A stretch of 54,208 bases of DNA, taken from NCBI RefSeq assembly GCF_030363035.1, contig NZ_JAUCMN010000014.1, forward strand, positions 1 through 54,208. The letters are read 5' to 3'. The position numbers were made by a program, and so were the translations under genes. Shown here piece after piece: positions 9,159 to 17,297 of the stretch; positions within the stretch are counted from its first letter, which is position 1; the number at the start of each line of letters is the position of its first letter. Source of the stretch: Curtobacterium caseinilyticum (GTDB taxonomy: Bacteria; Actinomycetota; Actinomycetes; Actinomycetales; Microbacteriaceae). The notes under the pieces were generated by a model. It was not told the DNA's origin. It was given only the letters and a program-made list of their open reading frames with translations, and searched no databases.

Positions 9159-10934
9159 ATGCCGCAGCGACCCGACCCCGAACGGGCCGCCTGGGCCTCG
9201 GCCGCCGTCCGACGCTTCGCCGCCGCGACCAACCTGCTCGTCGCCGCCCGTGTCTTCCGGATCGTCGGCGGCGACCCCCGCGACGCCGCAGCGCTCGCCG
9301 CCCTCCTGACCGCGCTGGGCGCGCGCGAGGCGGAGGACGAGGAACCCGCGGGCCGCGGGCCCGACGACCGCGGACGGGTCGACCAGCTCTGGTGCCTCGG
9401 CGACCCGGAGGCGTCGACCGCGGCCGTCGAGCGCGAGACCGACCGTCCCCGCGGGGCGACCCTCGTGGTCGTCGATGCCGGCCGTCACGCACCCGCCGTC
9501 GACGAGGACGCCTTCGGCCCGGTCGCCCCGGCCCGCCCGGGCGTCCTCGCCGTCCCGGCACTCTCCGACGACGTCTTCCTCGTGTCCACGGGACGCGAGC
9601 CGGAGCACGACCCCGCGGCGGTCGCACGCATCCGCTGGGCCCGCCGCTCGATGCCGGTCACGCGTGCCCTCGCTGCCGAGCTCCGCGACGCCGGCCTCCT
9701 CCGGGGCACCCGCGTCGGCGTGTCGATGGTGCTCGAACCGAAGACGGCCGTGCTCAGCCTGCTCCTGCGGGATGCCGGCGCCGAGGTGGTCGTGTACGCG
9801 CACGCCGACGAGACCGACGACGCCGTCGCCGAGGCGCTGCGTCAGGCAGGGCTGCCCGTCCACGCCAGCAGCACCGCCTCGCTCGCGGAGCAGCAGACGC
9901 TCGCGCTGGCGATGCTCGACACCAGACCGCACGTGCTGCTGGACGACGGCTCGCACCTGATCCGGCTCGCACACCAGGAGCGGCCGGAGCTGCTGCCGAC
10001 GATGCTCGGCGCGGCGGAGGAGACGACGAGCGGCCTCCGCCCCCTCCGCGTGATGGCGGAGCGCGGGACGCTGGGCATCCCCGTGGTCGCCGTGAACGAC
10101 GCCCGCACCAAGACGTTCCCCGACAACCGGTACGGCACCGGCCAGTCGACGGTGTTCGCGACCCTCGACCTGGTCGACGCGCTCGCGCCCCGCGCGCACC
10201 GGGTCCGGCCGGGAGGCACGGCGGTCGTCGCCGGGTTCGGTCCCGTCGGCGAGGGGGTCGCCCAGGTCCTCGGTGCGCTCGGCCTGCGGGTGACGGTCGC
10301 CGAGGTCGACGCCGTGCGCGCCCTGCAGGCGCGTCTCGCCGGGTACGCGGCGGCACCGCTCGTCGACGCCGTGGCCGATGCCGACCTGGTCGTGAGCGCC
10401 ACGGGGGTGCGGGACACGATCGACCACGACGTCCTCCGGGCCTGCGCCGCGGGCGCCGTCGTCTCGGTGGCCGGTGGCGTCGACCACGAGGTCGCCCTCG
10501 CGGACGCTGCGGCGGCGGGCGCGGCGGCGACGACCGAGGCGCCCCACGTGGACCGACTGACCTGGCCGGACGGCCACCAGGTGCTGGTGCTCGCCGGGGG
10601 CGGCGGCGTGAACACGAGCGCGGCCGAGGGCAACCCCGTCGAGGTGATGGACCTGTCCTTCGCCGTGCAGCTCGGCGCGCTGCGCATGCTGCTCGAACGC
10701 GGGGACGAACTCGAGCGTGCGGTCGTGCCGATCGACCCCGCGGTGGACGAGGCGACCGCCCGCGCGGCGCTCGCCGCCTGGGGGAGTCGGGCCGTGCCTC
10801 TCGCCACCGGCACGGCCGGTGTGCCGCTGGCGCGTCGGTCCGGATCAGGCGGCGTGGGCCCAGGCCCGCTCGCCGCGCGACCAGCGGACCGCGAGCCCGA
10901 CGTCCGGACCCACCGGTTCGGGGACCCGTCGTGA
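9159..10934 (+). CDS. divergent S-adenosylhomocysteine hydrolase-like protein
   Basis: The 591-residue protein has an N-terminal part (1-150) without recognisable homology, a SahH-like region (about 155-545) and a repeat-derived tail. Conserved SahH features are LLDDGSHL (261-268), EETTSG (287-292), VNDARTK..DNRYG (312-326) and the NAD-binding VVAGFGPVGEGVAQVL (356-371). Compared with classical enzymes the substrate loop reads SMVLEPKTAVL instead of SLHMT.QTAVL, the catalytic-region GHF is GGV (residues 439-441), and the late GHP is GNP (492-494). Three usually essential His positions are therefore lost. NAD-dependent hydrolysis of a thioether nucleoside other than SAH, for example an inosyl form, is possible (inference). 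It overlaps the amidohydrolase gene by 4 bases. Confidence 0.8.
   Translation: MPQRPDPERAAWASAAVRRFAAATNLLVAARVFRIVGGDPRDAAALAALLTALGAREAEDEEPAGRGPDDRGRVDQLWCLGDPEASTAAVERETDRPRGATLVVVDAGRHAPAVDEDAFGPVAPARPGVLAVPALSDDVFLVSTGREPEHDPAAVARIRWARRSMPVTRALAAELRDAGLLRGTRVGVSMVLEPKTAVLSLLLRDAGAEVVVYAHADETDDAVAEALRQAGLPVHASSTASLAEQQTLALAMLDTRPHVLLDDGSHLIRLAHQERPELLPTMLGAAEETTSGLRPLRVMAERGTLGIPVVAVNDARTKTFPDNRYGTGQSTVFATLDLVDALAPRAHRVRPGGTAVVAGFGPVGEGVAQVLGALGLRVTVAEVDAVRALQARLAGYAAAPLVDAVADADLVVSATGVRDTIDHDVLRACAAGAVVSVAGGVDHEVALADAAAAGAAATTEAPHVDRLTWPDGHQVLVLAGGGGVNTSAAEGNPVEVMDLSFAVQLGALRMLLERGDELERAVVPIDPAVDEATARAALAAWGSRAVPLATGTAGVPLARRSGSGGVGPGPLAARPADREPDVRTHRFGDPS
10791..10868 (+). repeat. 78-bp dispersed repeat, copy A (inside coding end)
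   Basis: About 86% identical (67 of 78) to the reverse complement of 32171-32248. Both contain an inverted repeat GTGCC/GGCAC and the cores GCCGCTGGCGCGTCG and GGCGGCGTGGGCCC. This copy encodes part of the C-terminal tail of the SahH-like protein. Confidence 0.8.
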
Positions 10935-12421
10935 GCGCGACCGCAGTCGTCGTGCACTCGGCGCGCGTCGTCGTGCCGATGACCGCGCCGCCGATCGCGG
11001 ACGGTGCGGTGGCGGTGCGGGACGGACGCATCCTGCACGTCGGCGACCGCTCCTGGGTCGTCGACCAGCTCGACGCGGCGGGCCGCCCGTGGACCGAGCG
11101 CCGCTGGCGGGGTGCGCTCCTGCCGGGCCTCGTCAACGCGCACTCGCACCTGCAGTACACCGGCATGTCCGGTGTCGGTCGACGCCAGTACGAGGGGTTC
11201 GAGGACTGGGCGGCGGCGTTCAACGAGGACTACGCCCGGCCGCACGACTGGCGGGCCGAGGCGGGCGCCGGTGCCGTGGCCTCGCTCGCAGCGGGCGTGA
11301 CGAGCATCGCGGACGTCGTCACCGACATCGAGGCGGCCGACGTCCTCCGGGAGCACGGCCTCGGCGGCATCACGTACTGGGAGGTCATGGACTGGGAGAA
11401 CGCGGCGTGGGAGTCCCACGGGCGCGACCAGGTCCTCGACGAACTCGAGCGCATCCCGTCCACGCCCGGTGCCGGCCTGTCCCCGCACGCGCCCTACTCG
11501 CTCGACGTGGCACCGCTCCTCGAACTCCCGGACATCGTGCGCCAGCGCGGGCTCCGCCTGCACCTGCACCTGGGCGAGGCCGCCTTCGAGGGGGAGCGGA
11601 TCGCGCTCGGGCCGGTCCCCGGGTTCGAGGGCGTCGACGGCGTCGGCCACACCGCGGACTGGCACCTGGCGAACGTGCCGTCCTTCCGTGCCATGCGCGC
11701 GCTCGGCTTCGGAGCCAGCGCGACCGCGTTCGTGGACCGGCTCGGGGTGCTCGGTCCGGACTGCCACATCGCGCACGGCGTCTACATGACGGCGTCCGAC
11801 CGGGCACTGCTCCGTGCACGTGGCACGACGGTCGCGCTGTGCCCGCGGTCGAACGCGGTGATCGGCCTCGACCCACCGCCCGTCGCCGACTACCTGCGCG
11901 AGGGCAGCCCGATCGCGATCGGCACCGACTCGCTGTCGTCCTCGCCGTCCCTCGACCCCATGGCCGACGTCACGGCCCTGCACCGCATCGCCCGTGCCCA
12001 GGGCTACGGCCACCGCGACCTGCACGAACGCCTGCTGGCCGCGGCCACGCTCGGCGGAGCGCACGCCATGGGGCTGGCCGTCGGCCCGGACCGCACCGGC
12101 CACCTGGCGGTCGGGGCCCGCGCCGACCTGGCGGTGTTCGACGTCGACGCCCGCACCGTGCCGGACGCCCTGGCCGAGCTCGTCGAGGACGGGGCCGGCC
12201 GGGCCGTTGCGACCGTCGTGCGCGGTGTGGTGCGGGCGACCGACGGCACCGTGCACATCGGCACCGTGAACACCGGGAGCGTGCACACCGGGAGCGTGCC
12301 CCCAGATGCGGTGCATGCCGGACGCGCACGAGGCGACGCCGTGCACGCCGGCAGCGCCGCGTCCGACGCCGTGCACCCGGACACCCACAGTCCCACCCCC
12401 GTCCCCGAGGAGACCCGATGA
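10931..12421 (+). CDS. amidohydrolase, TRZ/ATZ-type deaminase family
   Basis: A 496-residue zinc/iron hydrolase of the amidohydrolase superfamily. Metal ligands are visible: H71 and H73 (NAHSHLQYTG), H213 (HLHLGEA, with E216 as likely proton shuttle), H282 (HIAHG) and D333 (GTDSLSSSPSLD). The pattern suits the subgroup deaminating adenosine-type substrates (S-adenosylhomocysteine/methylthioadenosine or aminodeoxyfutalosine deaminases). The GTG at 10931 overlaps the stop of the SahH-like gene (GTGA), so the two are translationally coupled. Deamination followed by hydrolysis is an attractive joint role (inference). Residues 441-496 are a low-complexity VHxGS/DAVHAG tail not expected for the family. 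It overlaps the downstream cupin gene by 4 bases. Confidence 0.85.
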   Translation: MSATAVVVHSARVVVPMTAPPIADGAVAVRDGRILHVGDRSWVVDQLDAAGRPWTERRWRGALLPGLVNAHSHLQYTGMSGVGRRQYEGFEDWAAAFNEDYARPHDWRAEAGAGAVASLAAGVTSIADVVTDIEAADVLREHGLGGITYWEVMDWENAAWESHGRDQVLDELERIPSTPGAGLSPHAPYSLDVAPLLELPDIVRQRGLRLHLHLGEAAFEGERIALGPVPGFEGVDGVGHTADWHLANVPSFRAMRALGFGASATAFVDRLGVLGPDCHIAHGVYMTASDRALLRARGTTVALCPRSNAVIGLDPPPVADYLREGSPIAIGTDSLSSSPSLDPMADVTALHRIARAQGYGHRDLHERLLAAATLGGAHAMGLAVGPDRTGHLAVGARADLAVFDVDARTVPDALAELVEDGAGRAVATVVRGVVRATDGTVHIGTVNTGSVHTGSVPPDAVHAGRARGDAVHAGSAASDAVHPDTHSPTPVPEETR

Positions 12422-12939
12422 CCGACACCGCACCCCGTCCCGGCATGGTCGCCCGCCGCACCGTCACCGGCGAGCTGATCGAGTGGCTCGACGTGCCGCA
12501 GCGCGCCGCCGCCCTCGGCATGGACCCGCATCCCGAGGGTGGCTGGTACACCCGCACCTGGACGTCGCCGGCCACCGTCGACACCGCTGCGGGGGAGCGC
12601 CCGGCGGCGACGCTCATCCACTTCCTGCTGCCCCCGGGCGAGGCCTCCGCCTGGCACCGGGTGACGAGCGACGAGATCTGGATGTGGCACGGCCCGGACA
12701 CCGTCGTGCTCGAGCTGGGCGGGTCCGGCGACCAGCCCGAGCCCGGGGACCGCATCACCCTCGGCCCGGACGCCGGCCGGCACCGGTTGCACGACGCGCA
12801 GGCGTTCGTCCGCGGCGGCGTCTGGCAGCGCACCCTGCCCGGTGACGGCGAGGTGCTCCTCAGCTGCATGGTCTCGCCGGGCTTCTCGTTCGACGACTTC
12901 ACCATGGTCGCCGCGCACGCCGACGGCGACGCCGCGTAG
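12418..12939 (+). CDS. DUF985 cupin protein
   Basis: A 173-residue single-domain cupin. The family mark MDPHPEGGWYTRTW is near residues 35-48, and a cupin-like core follows with SAWHRVTSDEIWMWH and GVWQRTL. The metal-binding capacity suggested by these His/Glu positions is not proven, and the enzymatic function of the family is unknown. The ATG overlaps the stop of the amidohydrolase gene (ATGA), so it is the third member of the same operon. A role on a product of the two upstream enzymes is inferred only from linkage. Confidence 0.88.
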   Translation: MTDTAPRPGMVARRTVTGELIEWLDVPQRAAALGMDPHPEGGWYTRTWTSPATVDTAAGERPAATLIHFLLPPGEASAWHRVTSDEIWMWHGPDTVVLELGGSGDQPEPGDRITLGPDAGRHRLHDAQAFVRGGVWQRTLPGDGEVLLSCMVSPGFSFDDFTMVAAHADGDAA

Positions 12940-12979
12940 CGCCCGGACATCCGGATCGCGCTGGTATCCCACGCGCCGG

Positions 12980-12985
12980 TACACT
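12980..12985 (+). promoter_or_regulatory. -10 box (TACACT) of amino-acid ABC operon
   Basis: TACACT lies 37 bases before the GTG at 13023. The leader includes GAAGG as a ribosome site, so this transcript is leadered, unlike most here. Confidence 0.5.
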
Positions 12986-13022
12986 GCGTCCTGCCCCCGC
13001 CCCTCCTGACGAAGGCCCTCCC

Positions 13023-13844
13023 GTGACCCGCACCCGCCGTCTCTCCCTCGCCGTCGCCACCGCCGCGGTCGCCGCACTCGCGCTCGCCGCCTGCTCCGCC
13101 GGGGGCAGCGGCAGCGGCGGCGACACCGTCACCGACGGCAAGCTCACCATCGCCACCGGGCAGCCGGCGTACTCGCCCTGGGTCGAGGACGACGAGCCGC
13201 AGTCCGGCAAGGGCTTCGAGTCCGCCGTGGCCTACGCGGTCGCGAAGGAGATGGGCTACGCGAAGTCCGACGTCGTCTGGAAGCGCAGCACGTTCGACAG
13301 CGCGATCGCGCCGGGCCCGAAGGACTGGGACCTCAACGTCCAGCAGTTCTCGATCGACGCGAAGCGCAAGAAGGCCGTCGACATGTCGACGCCGTACTAC
13401 ACGACCACCCAGGCGGTCGTGACCACGAAGGGCTCGAAGGCGGTCGACGACACGACCGTCGCTGCGCTGAAGGGCGACACGATCGGGGTCGCCGCGGGTT
13501 CGACGAGCATCAGCTCCGTGAAGAACGTCCTCGGCGTCACCCCGCAGGTGTTCAACTCGAACGACGATGCCGTGCTCGCGCTGAAGTCGGGCCAGATCGA
13601 CGCCATCGTCACCGACCTGCCGACGGCCTTCTACATGGCATCCGCGCAGCTCGACGACGGCACGGTGTCGGCGCAGTTCCCGGCCGACGGCGAGGGCGAC
13701 CAGTTCGGCTTCGTCCTGCCGAAGGGCTCCGCGCTGACGAAGGAGGTCGACACGGCGCTCGCCGCGCTCGAGGAGGACGGCACCCTGCAGGACCTGCAGA
13801 CGAAGTGGCTCTCCTCGGAGACGAACACCCCCGTCCTGAAGTAG
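13023..13844 (+). CDS. polar amino-acid ABC transporter, substrate-binding lipoprotein
   Basis: A 273-residue secreted lipoprotein. The signal peptide ends in the lipobox LAAC (Cys23), followed by a Gly/Ser linker and a solute-binding protein family 3 fold. Typical elements are GFESAVAYAVAKEMGY, FDSAIAPGPKDWDLNVQQFS, MSTPYYTTTQAVV and DAIVTDLPTAFY. It captures a polar amino acid at the outer membrane face for the permease and ATPase encoded next. The GTG start follows a short SD. Ten bases separate it from the permease gene. Ligand identity (Glu/Gln/Arg/His/cystine type) cannot be settled. Confidence 0.92.
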   Translation: MTRTRRLSLAVATAAVAALALAACSAGGSGSGGDTVTDGKLTIATGQPAYSPWVEDDEPQSGKGFESAVAYAVAKEMGYAKSDVVWKRSTFDSAIAPGPKDWDLNVQQFSIDAKRKKAVDMSTPYYTTTQAVVTTKGSKAVDDTTVAALKGDTIGVAAGSTSISSVKNVLGVTPQVFNSNDDAVLALKSGQIDAIVTDLPTAFYMASAQLDDGTVSAQFPADGEGDQFGFVLPKGSALTKEVDTALAALEEDGTLQDLQTKWLSSETNTPVLK

Positions 13845-13854
13845 CCGACGCCGC

Positions 13855-14733
13855 ATGCCCGCACCAGCAGGCGCCGGGACACCGGTCGCCGCCCCCGCAC
13901 CGAGCCAGGTCGAGGCCGAACGGCGGCTCTACCGTCGCCAGCGCGGCCGTCGCTCGGTCGTCGTGTCGGTCGTCTCGACGCTCGTCGTCGTCGCGGTCGT
14001 GTGGCTCGGCGTCGTCAACACGCCGGGGTGGGCCGCGGTCCAGCAGTCGTTCTTCGACCCGCAGACCGCGATCGACACGTTCCCGGGCGTCCTGCTCGGC
14101 CTGTGGCTCAACGTCCGGATCCTGTTCTTCAGCGCGATCGGCGTCGCGGTGCTCGGCACCCTGCTGGCCGTGGTGCGCGGGCTGCGCAACCCGGTGTTCT
14201 TCCCGCTGCGGATGCTCGCGACCGGGTACACGGACCTGTTCCGTGGGCTGCCGCTCATCATCGTGCTGTACCTCGTCGGCTTCGGCATCCCCGGGCTCGG
14301 GATCCTGCCCCGGCAGCCGCCGGAGGTCTGGGGCACGATCGCCATCGTGCTGACCTACTCGTCGTACGTCGCCGAGGTGCTCCGCGCCGGCATGGAGGCC
14401 GTGCACCCCTCCCAGCGCCTCGCCGCCCGGTCGCTCGGCCTGTCGCACGCGAAGACCCTGCGACTGGTCGTCCTCCCGCAGGCGGTCCGCAAGGTGACGC
14501 CCGCGCTCATGAACGACTTCGTCTCGATGCAGAAGGACGTGGGCCTCGTGTCGATCCTCGGTGCGGTGGACGCCGTTCGGAGCGCCCAGATCGCACAGGC
14601 CGAGACCTACAACTTCACGCCGTACTTCGTCGCCGGCCTGCTGTTCGTCGTGATCAGCCTGCCGCTCATCCGCGTGACCGACGCGATCGCGCGTCGGCAG
14701 CAGCGCCGCGAGCAGATCGGAGGGACCGTGTGA
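13855..14733 (+). CDS. polar amino-acid ABC transporter, permease
   Basis: A 292-residue inner-membrane permease of the His/Glu/Gln/Arg type. The proline-rich cytoplasmic N-terminus (about 40 residues) precedes a first membrane segment, then the transport domain. The ATPase-contacting EAA loop reads EAVHPSQRLAARSLGLSHAK. Preceding signature residues TDLFRGLPLIIVLYLVGFG and TYSSYVAEVLRAG are family-typical. The stop overlaps the ATPase gene by 4 bases. A single permease gene implies a homodimer. Confidence 0.92.
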   Translation: MPAPAGAGTPVAAPAPSQVEAERRLYRRQRGRRSVVVSVVSTLVVVAVVWLGVVNTPGWAAVQQSFFDPQTAIDTFPGVLLGLWLNVRILFFSAIGVAVLGTLLAVVRGLRNPVFFPLRMLATGYTDLFRGLPLIIVLYLVGFGIPGLGILPRQPPEVWGTIAIVLTYSSYVAEVLRAGMEAVHPSQRLAARSLGLSHAKTLRLVVLPQAVRKVTPALMNDFVSMQKDVGLVSILGAVDAVRSAQIAQAETYNFTPYFVAGLLFVVISLPLIRVTDAIARRQQRREQIGGTV

Positions 14734-15545
14734 GTGGCACGGACGAGGCGGGCGCGGGTCGCGCCTCCCGACCGGTCGACGGCCTGGAGGCCCGTGGTGC
14801 GTCCGACGCACCGGTGACCGTCCTGGAACTGCGCGGCCTGCGCAAGGCGTTCGGCGAGCACGAGGTGCTGCGAGGGATCGACCTGACCGTGCACCGGCAC
14901 GAGGTCATCTGCGTGATCGGGGCGTCCGGGTCCGGCAAGTCGACGCTCCTCAAGACCGTGAACCTGCTCGAGGGCATCGACGACGGCGAGGTCCTGCTGC
15001 AGGGCACCGACATCGCGGACCCGCGGATCGACGTCGACGCGACCCGCGCGCGGATCGGCGTCGTCTTCCAGCAGTTCAACCTGTTCCCGCACATGAGCGT
15101 GCTCGACAACGTGACGCTCGCGTCGCGCAGGGTGCACGGTGTCGGCAAGGCCGAGGCCGAGGCCACCGCCAGACGGCTGCTCGACCGGATCGGCCTGGCG
15201 GACTTCGCCGGGTCGTACCCGGACCGGCTCTCCGGCGGGCAGCAGCAGCGCGTGGCCATCGTCCGGGCGATCGCGACCGCGCCGGAGCTCCTGCTGCTCG
15301 ACGAGGTCACGAGCGCGCTCGACCCGCAGCTCGTGGGTGAGGTGCTCGACCTGGTGCGCGAGCTCAAGGAGCAGGGCGCGACGATCCTCATGACGACGCA
15401 CGAGATGTCGTTCGCGCGGAACGTCGCCGACCGGATCGTGTTCCTGCACCGGGGCGAGGTGGTCGAGCAGGGCGCTCCGGCGGACGTGCTCGACCGCCCG
15501 CAGCACCCGGCGCTCGTCGAGTTCCTGTCCCGCGTCCACGCCTGA
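14730..15545 (+). CDS. polar amino-acid ABC transporter, ATP-binding subunit
   Basis: A 271-residue ABC ATPase. It has Walker A GASGSGKST, Q-loop FQQFNLFPHMSV, signature LSGGQQQR, Walker B LLLLDEVTSALD and the H-loop TTHEMSF, and closely resembles GlnQ/ArtP/HisP proteins. The GTG at 14730 overlaps the permease stop (GTGA). About 30 residues precede the normal beginning of the domain. The gene ends the operon and is followed directly by a 72-nt palindromic element. Confidence 0.93.
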   Translation: MSGTDEAGAGRASRPVDGLEARGASDAPVTVLELRGLRKAFGEHEVLRGIDLTVHRHEVICVIGASGSGKSTLLKTVNLLEGIDDGEVLLQGTDIADPRIDVDATRARIGVVFQQFNLFPHMSVLDNVTLASRRVHGVGKAEAEATARRLLDRIGLADFAGSYPDRLSGGQQQRVAIVRAIATAPELLLLDEVTSALDPQLVGEVLDLVRELKEQGATILMTTHEMSFARNVADRIVFLHRGEVVEQGAPADVLDRPQHPALVEFLSRVHA

Positions 15546-15558
15546 CCCCGTCCCCCTC

Positions 15559-15630
15559 CGCAAGACGCAACGTCGGCGGCGCTGCGCAGCGGAACGGCGC
15601 TGCGAGGAACCGCCGACGTTGCGTATTGCG
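15559..15630. repeat. 72-nt palindromic element, copy 1
   Basis: The outer 21-bp stem (one mismatch) carries GCAAGACGCAACGT and its complement. An inner 7-bp stem CGCAGCG/CGCTGCG sits within. It lies between convergent genes and probably terminates both. Copies 2 and 3 are at 24651-24722 and 33258-33329, with the same length. A short GAGCCGGGC tandem repeat follows at 15630-15660. Confidence 0.9.
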
Positions 15631-15664
15631 AGCCGGGCGAGCCGGGCGAGCCGGGCGAGCCGAG

Positions 15665-16630
15665 CTACGGGGTCAGGAGCACCTTGCCGATGACCTCGCC
15701 GTCGCGGACCCGGCGGTGCGCCTCGGCGGCCTCGGACAGGGGCAGCACCGAGTCGACGACCGGGCGCACCCGACCGTCGGCGACCATCGGCCAGACGTGC
15801 TCGCGCACGGCCGCCACGATGGCGGCCTTCTCGTCCGTCGGTCGCGCACGCAGCGTGGTGGCGCTGATCGTCGCGCGCTTGCGCATCATCGCCCCGAAGT
15901 CGAGCTCGCCCTTCGCTCCGCTGCCCGCCGCGATCACCGCGAGGTGCCCGTTCGGCGCGAGCACCTCGAGGTGCTTCGCGAGGTAGTCCGCCCCGACGAC
16001 GTCGAGCACCACGTCGACCCCGCGGCCGTCGGTGAAGGCCAGGGCACGCTCGACGAAGTCCTCGGTTCGGTGGTCCACCACGAGGTCGGCGCCGAGCTCC
16101 TCGGACGCCCGGACCTTGCGCTCGCCACCGCTCGTCGCGATCACCCGGGCGCCGAGTGCCTTCGCCCAGACGACCGCGTGCGACCCCATGCCGCCCGTGC
16201 CGCCGTGCACCAGGAGCGTCTGTCCGGGTCGGAGCCCGGCGATCATCCCGACGTTCGAGTACACCGTGCACGCCGCCTCGGGCAGCCCCGCGGCCTCGAT
16301 CAGGTCCACCCCGTCGGGGACGGGCAGCACCTGCGTCGCGGGCACCGCCACGAGCGTCGCGTAGCCGCCGCCGGACAGCAGCGCACAGACCCGGTCGCCC
16401 ACGGCGAACCCGTCGGCGCCCTGGCCGAGTGCGCGGACCATCCCGGAGACCTCGAGCCCGAGGACGTCGGACGCCCCGGGCGGCGGCGGGTAGTTGCCCG
16501 CCACCTGCTGCAGGTCGGCGTTGTTGACGCCGGCTGCCGCGACCTCGATCAGGACCTCGCCGGGCCCGGCCACCGGGTCCGGGTGCTCGTCGAGTCGGAG
16601 TCCGCCGTCGTGCGCTGTGATCGCCTGCAT
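15665..16630 (-). CDS. zinc-independent quinone oxidoreductase (MDR family)
   Basis: A 321-residue NADPH-dependent medium-chain reductase of the zeta-crystallin/QOR type. It has an N-terminal catalytic domain with AAGVNNADLQQVAGNYPPPP, the family signature around GLEVSGMV, and a Rossmann region LLVHGGTGGMGSHAVVWAKA. The Cys/His zinc ligands of alcohol dehydrogenases are absent, as expected for QORs. The start is ATG 16630, placed 7 bases after TACCGT on the minus strand (leaderless). It is divergent from the lipoprotein gene and convergent with the ABC operon. Confidence 0.92.
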   Translation of the reverse strand: MQAITAHDGGLRLDEHPDPVAGPGEVLIEVAAAGVNNADLQQVAGNYPPPPGASDVLGLEVSGMVRALGQGADGFAVGDRVCALLSGGGYATLVAVPATQVLPVPDGVDLIEAAGLPEAACTVYSNVGMIAGLRPGQTLLVHGGTGGMGSHAVVWAKALGARVIATSGGERKVRASEELGADLVVDHRTEDFVERALAFTDGRGVDVVLDVVGADYLAKHLEVLAPNGHLAVIAAGSGAKGELDFGAMMRKRATISATTLRARPTDEKAAIVAAVREHVWPMVADGRVRPVVDSVLPLSEAAEAHRRVRDGEVIGKVLLTP

Positions 16631-16637
16631 GCCCCCG

Positions 16638-16643
16638 ACGGTA
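16638..16643 (-). promoter_or_regulatory. -10 box (TACCGT) of QOR gene, leaderless
   Basis: TACCGT on the minus strand is 7 bases before ATG 16630. Confidence 0.5.
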
Positions 16644-16736
16644 CGCGCCCGGCCGCAGCACCCTGGACGCGCGCCGTGTACCGTCGGGGCGGATCCGCGC
16701 CGGTCCGTCGCGCGGGCACGAACAGGGGGGACACAC

Positions 16737-17234
16737 ATGCCCAGGAAGACCATCGCGGTCGCGACCGCCGCGCTCGCCGTCGCACTGCTCGCCGGCTGCT
16801 CGACCGGCGGGTCGGAGGATGGCGGATCGGATGCCGCCGGGTCCGGCTCGACCCAGACCTCCGCACCGCGGTCGGCCACCCCGGAGGCCGCGTCGCAGTC
16901 GAAGGCCGAGGCGTGCTCGGCGTTCCAGTCCGAGGTCGAGGACGCAGCGAAGGACCTGCAGGAGCAGTCGAGCCAGTTGCAGGCCGATCCCGCCGCCGCC
17001 CTGGCGAAGCTGGACGAGCTCGACCAGTCGGTGTCCGAGGGGGTCGCCTCGGTGCAGAACGCCGAGGTCAAGCCGAAGGCGCAGGCCTTCCAGGCCGCCT
17101 ACCGCGACCTGCTCACCGAGGTCAAGGCGATCACCCAGGACCCGGCCTCGGCAGACATGGCGGCGTTCAAGGCATCCACGCAGGGGCTCGAGGCCGCGAG
17201 CACCGACTTCCGCACGGTCTGCCCGTCGTCCTAG
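16737..17234 (+). CDS. hypothetical secreted lipoprotein
   Basis: A 165-residue lipoprotein. The signal peptide ends in the lipobox LLAGC (Cys21), then a Gly/Ser/Asp-rich linker of about 35 residues, then an Ala/Gln/Glu-rich, probably all-helical domain (AFQSEVEDAAKDLQEQSSQL). Two Cys in the mature domain (in KAEACSAF and FRTVCPSS) could form a disulfide. AGGGGGG lies upstream of the ATG. No specific family is recognised. It ends in a hairpin shared with the opposing aldo/keto reductase gene. Confidence 0.8.
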   Translation: MPRKTIAVATAALAVALLAGCSTGGSEDGGSDAAGSGSTQTSAPRSATPEAASQSKAEACSAFQSEVEDAAKDLQEQSSQLQADPAAALAKLDELDQSVSEGVASVQNAEVKPKAQAFQAAYRDLLTEVKAITQDPASADMAAFKASTQGLEAASTDFRTVCPSS

Positions 17235-17241
17235 CGGCACC

Positions 17242-17289
17242 GCACGACGACGCCCCGCCCACCGATCGGCGGACGGGGCGTCGTCGTGC
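17242..17289. terminator. bidirectional hairpin between convergent genes
   Basis: A 16-bp perfect stem (17242-17257 with 17274-17289) stands between the stops of the lipoprotein and aldo/keto reductase genes. Confidence 0.8.
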
Positions 17290-17297
17290 CGTGCGGG

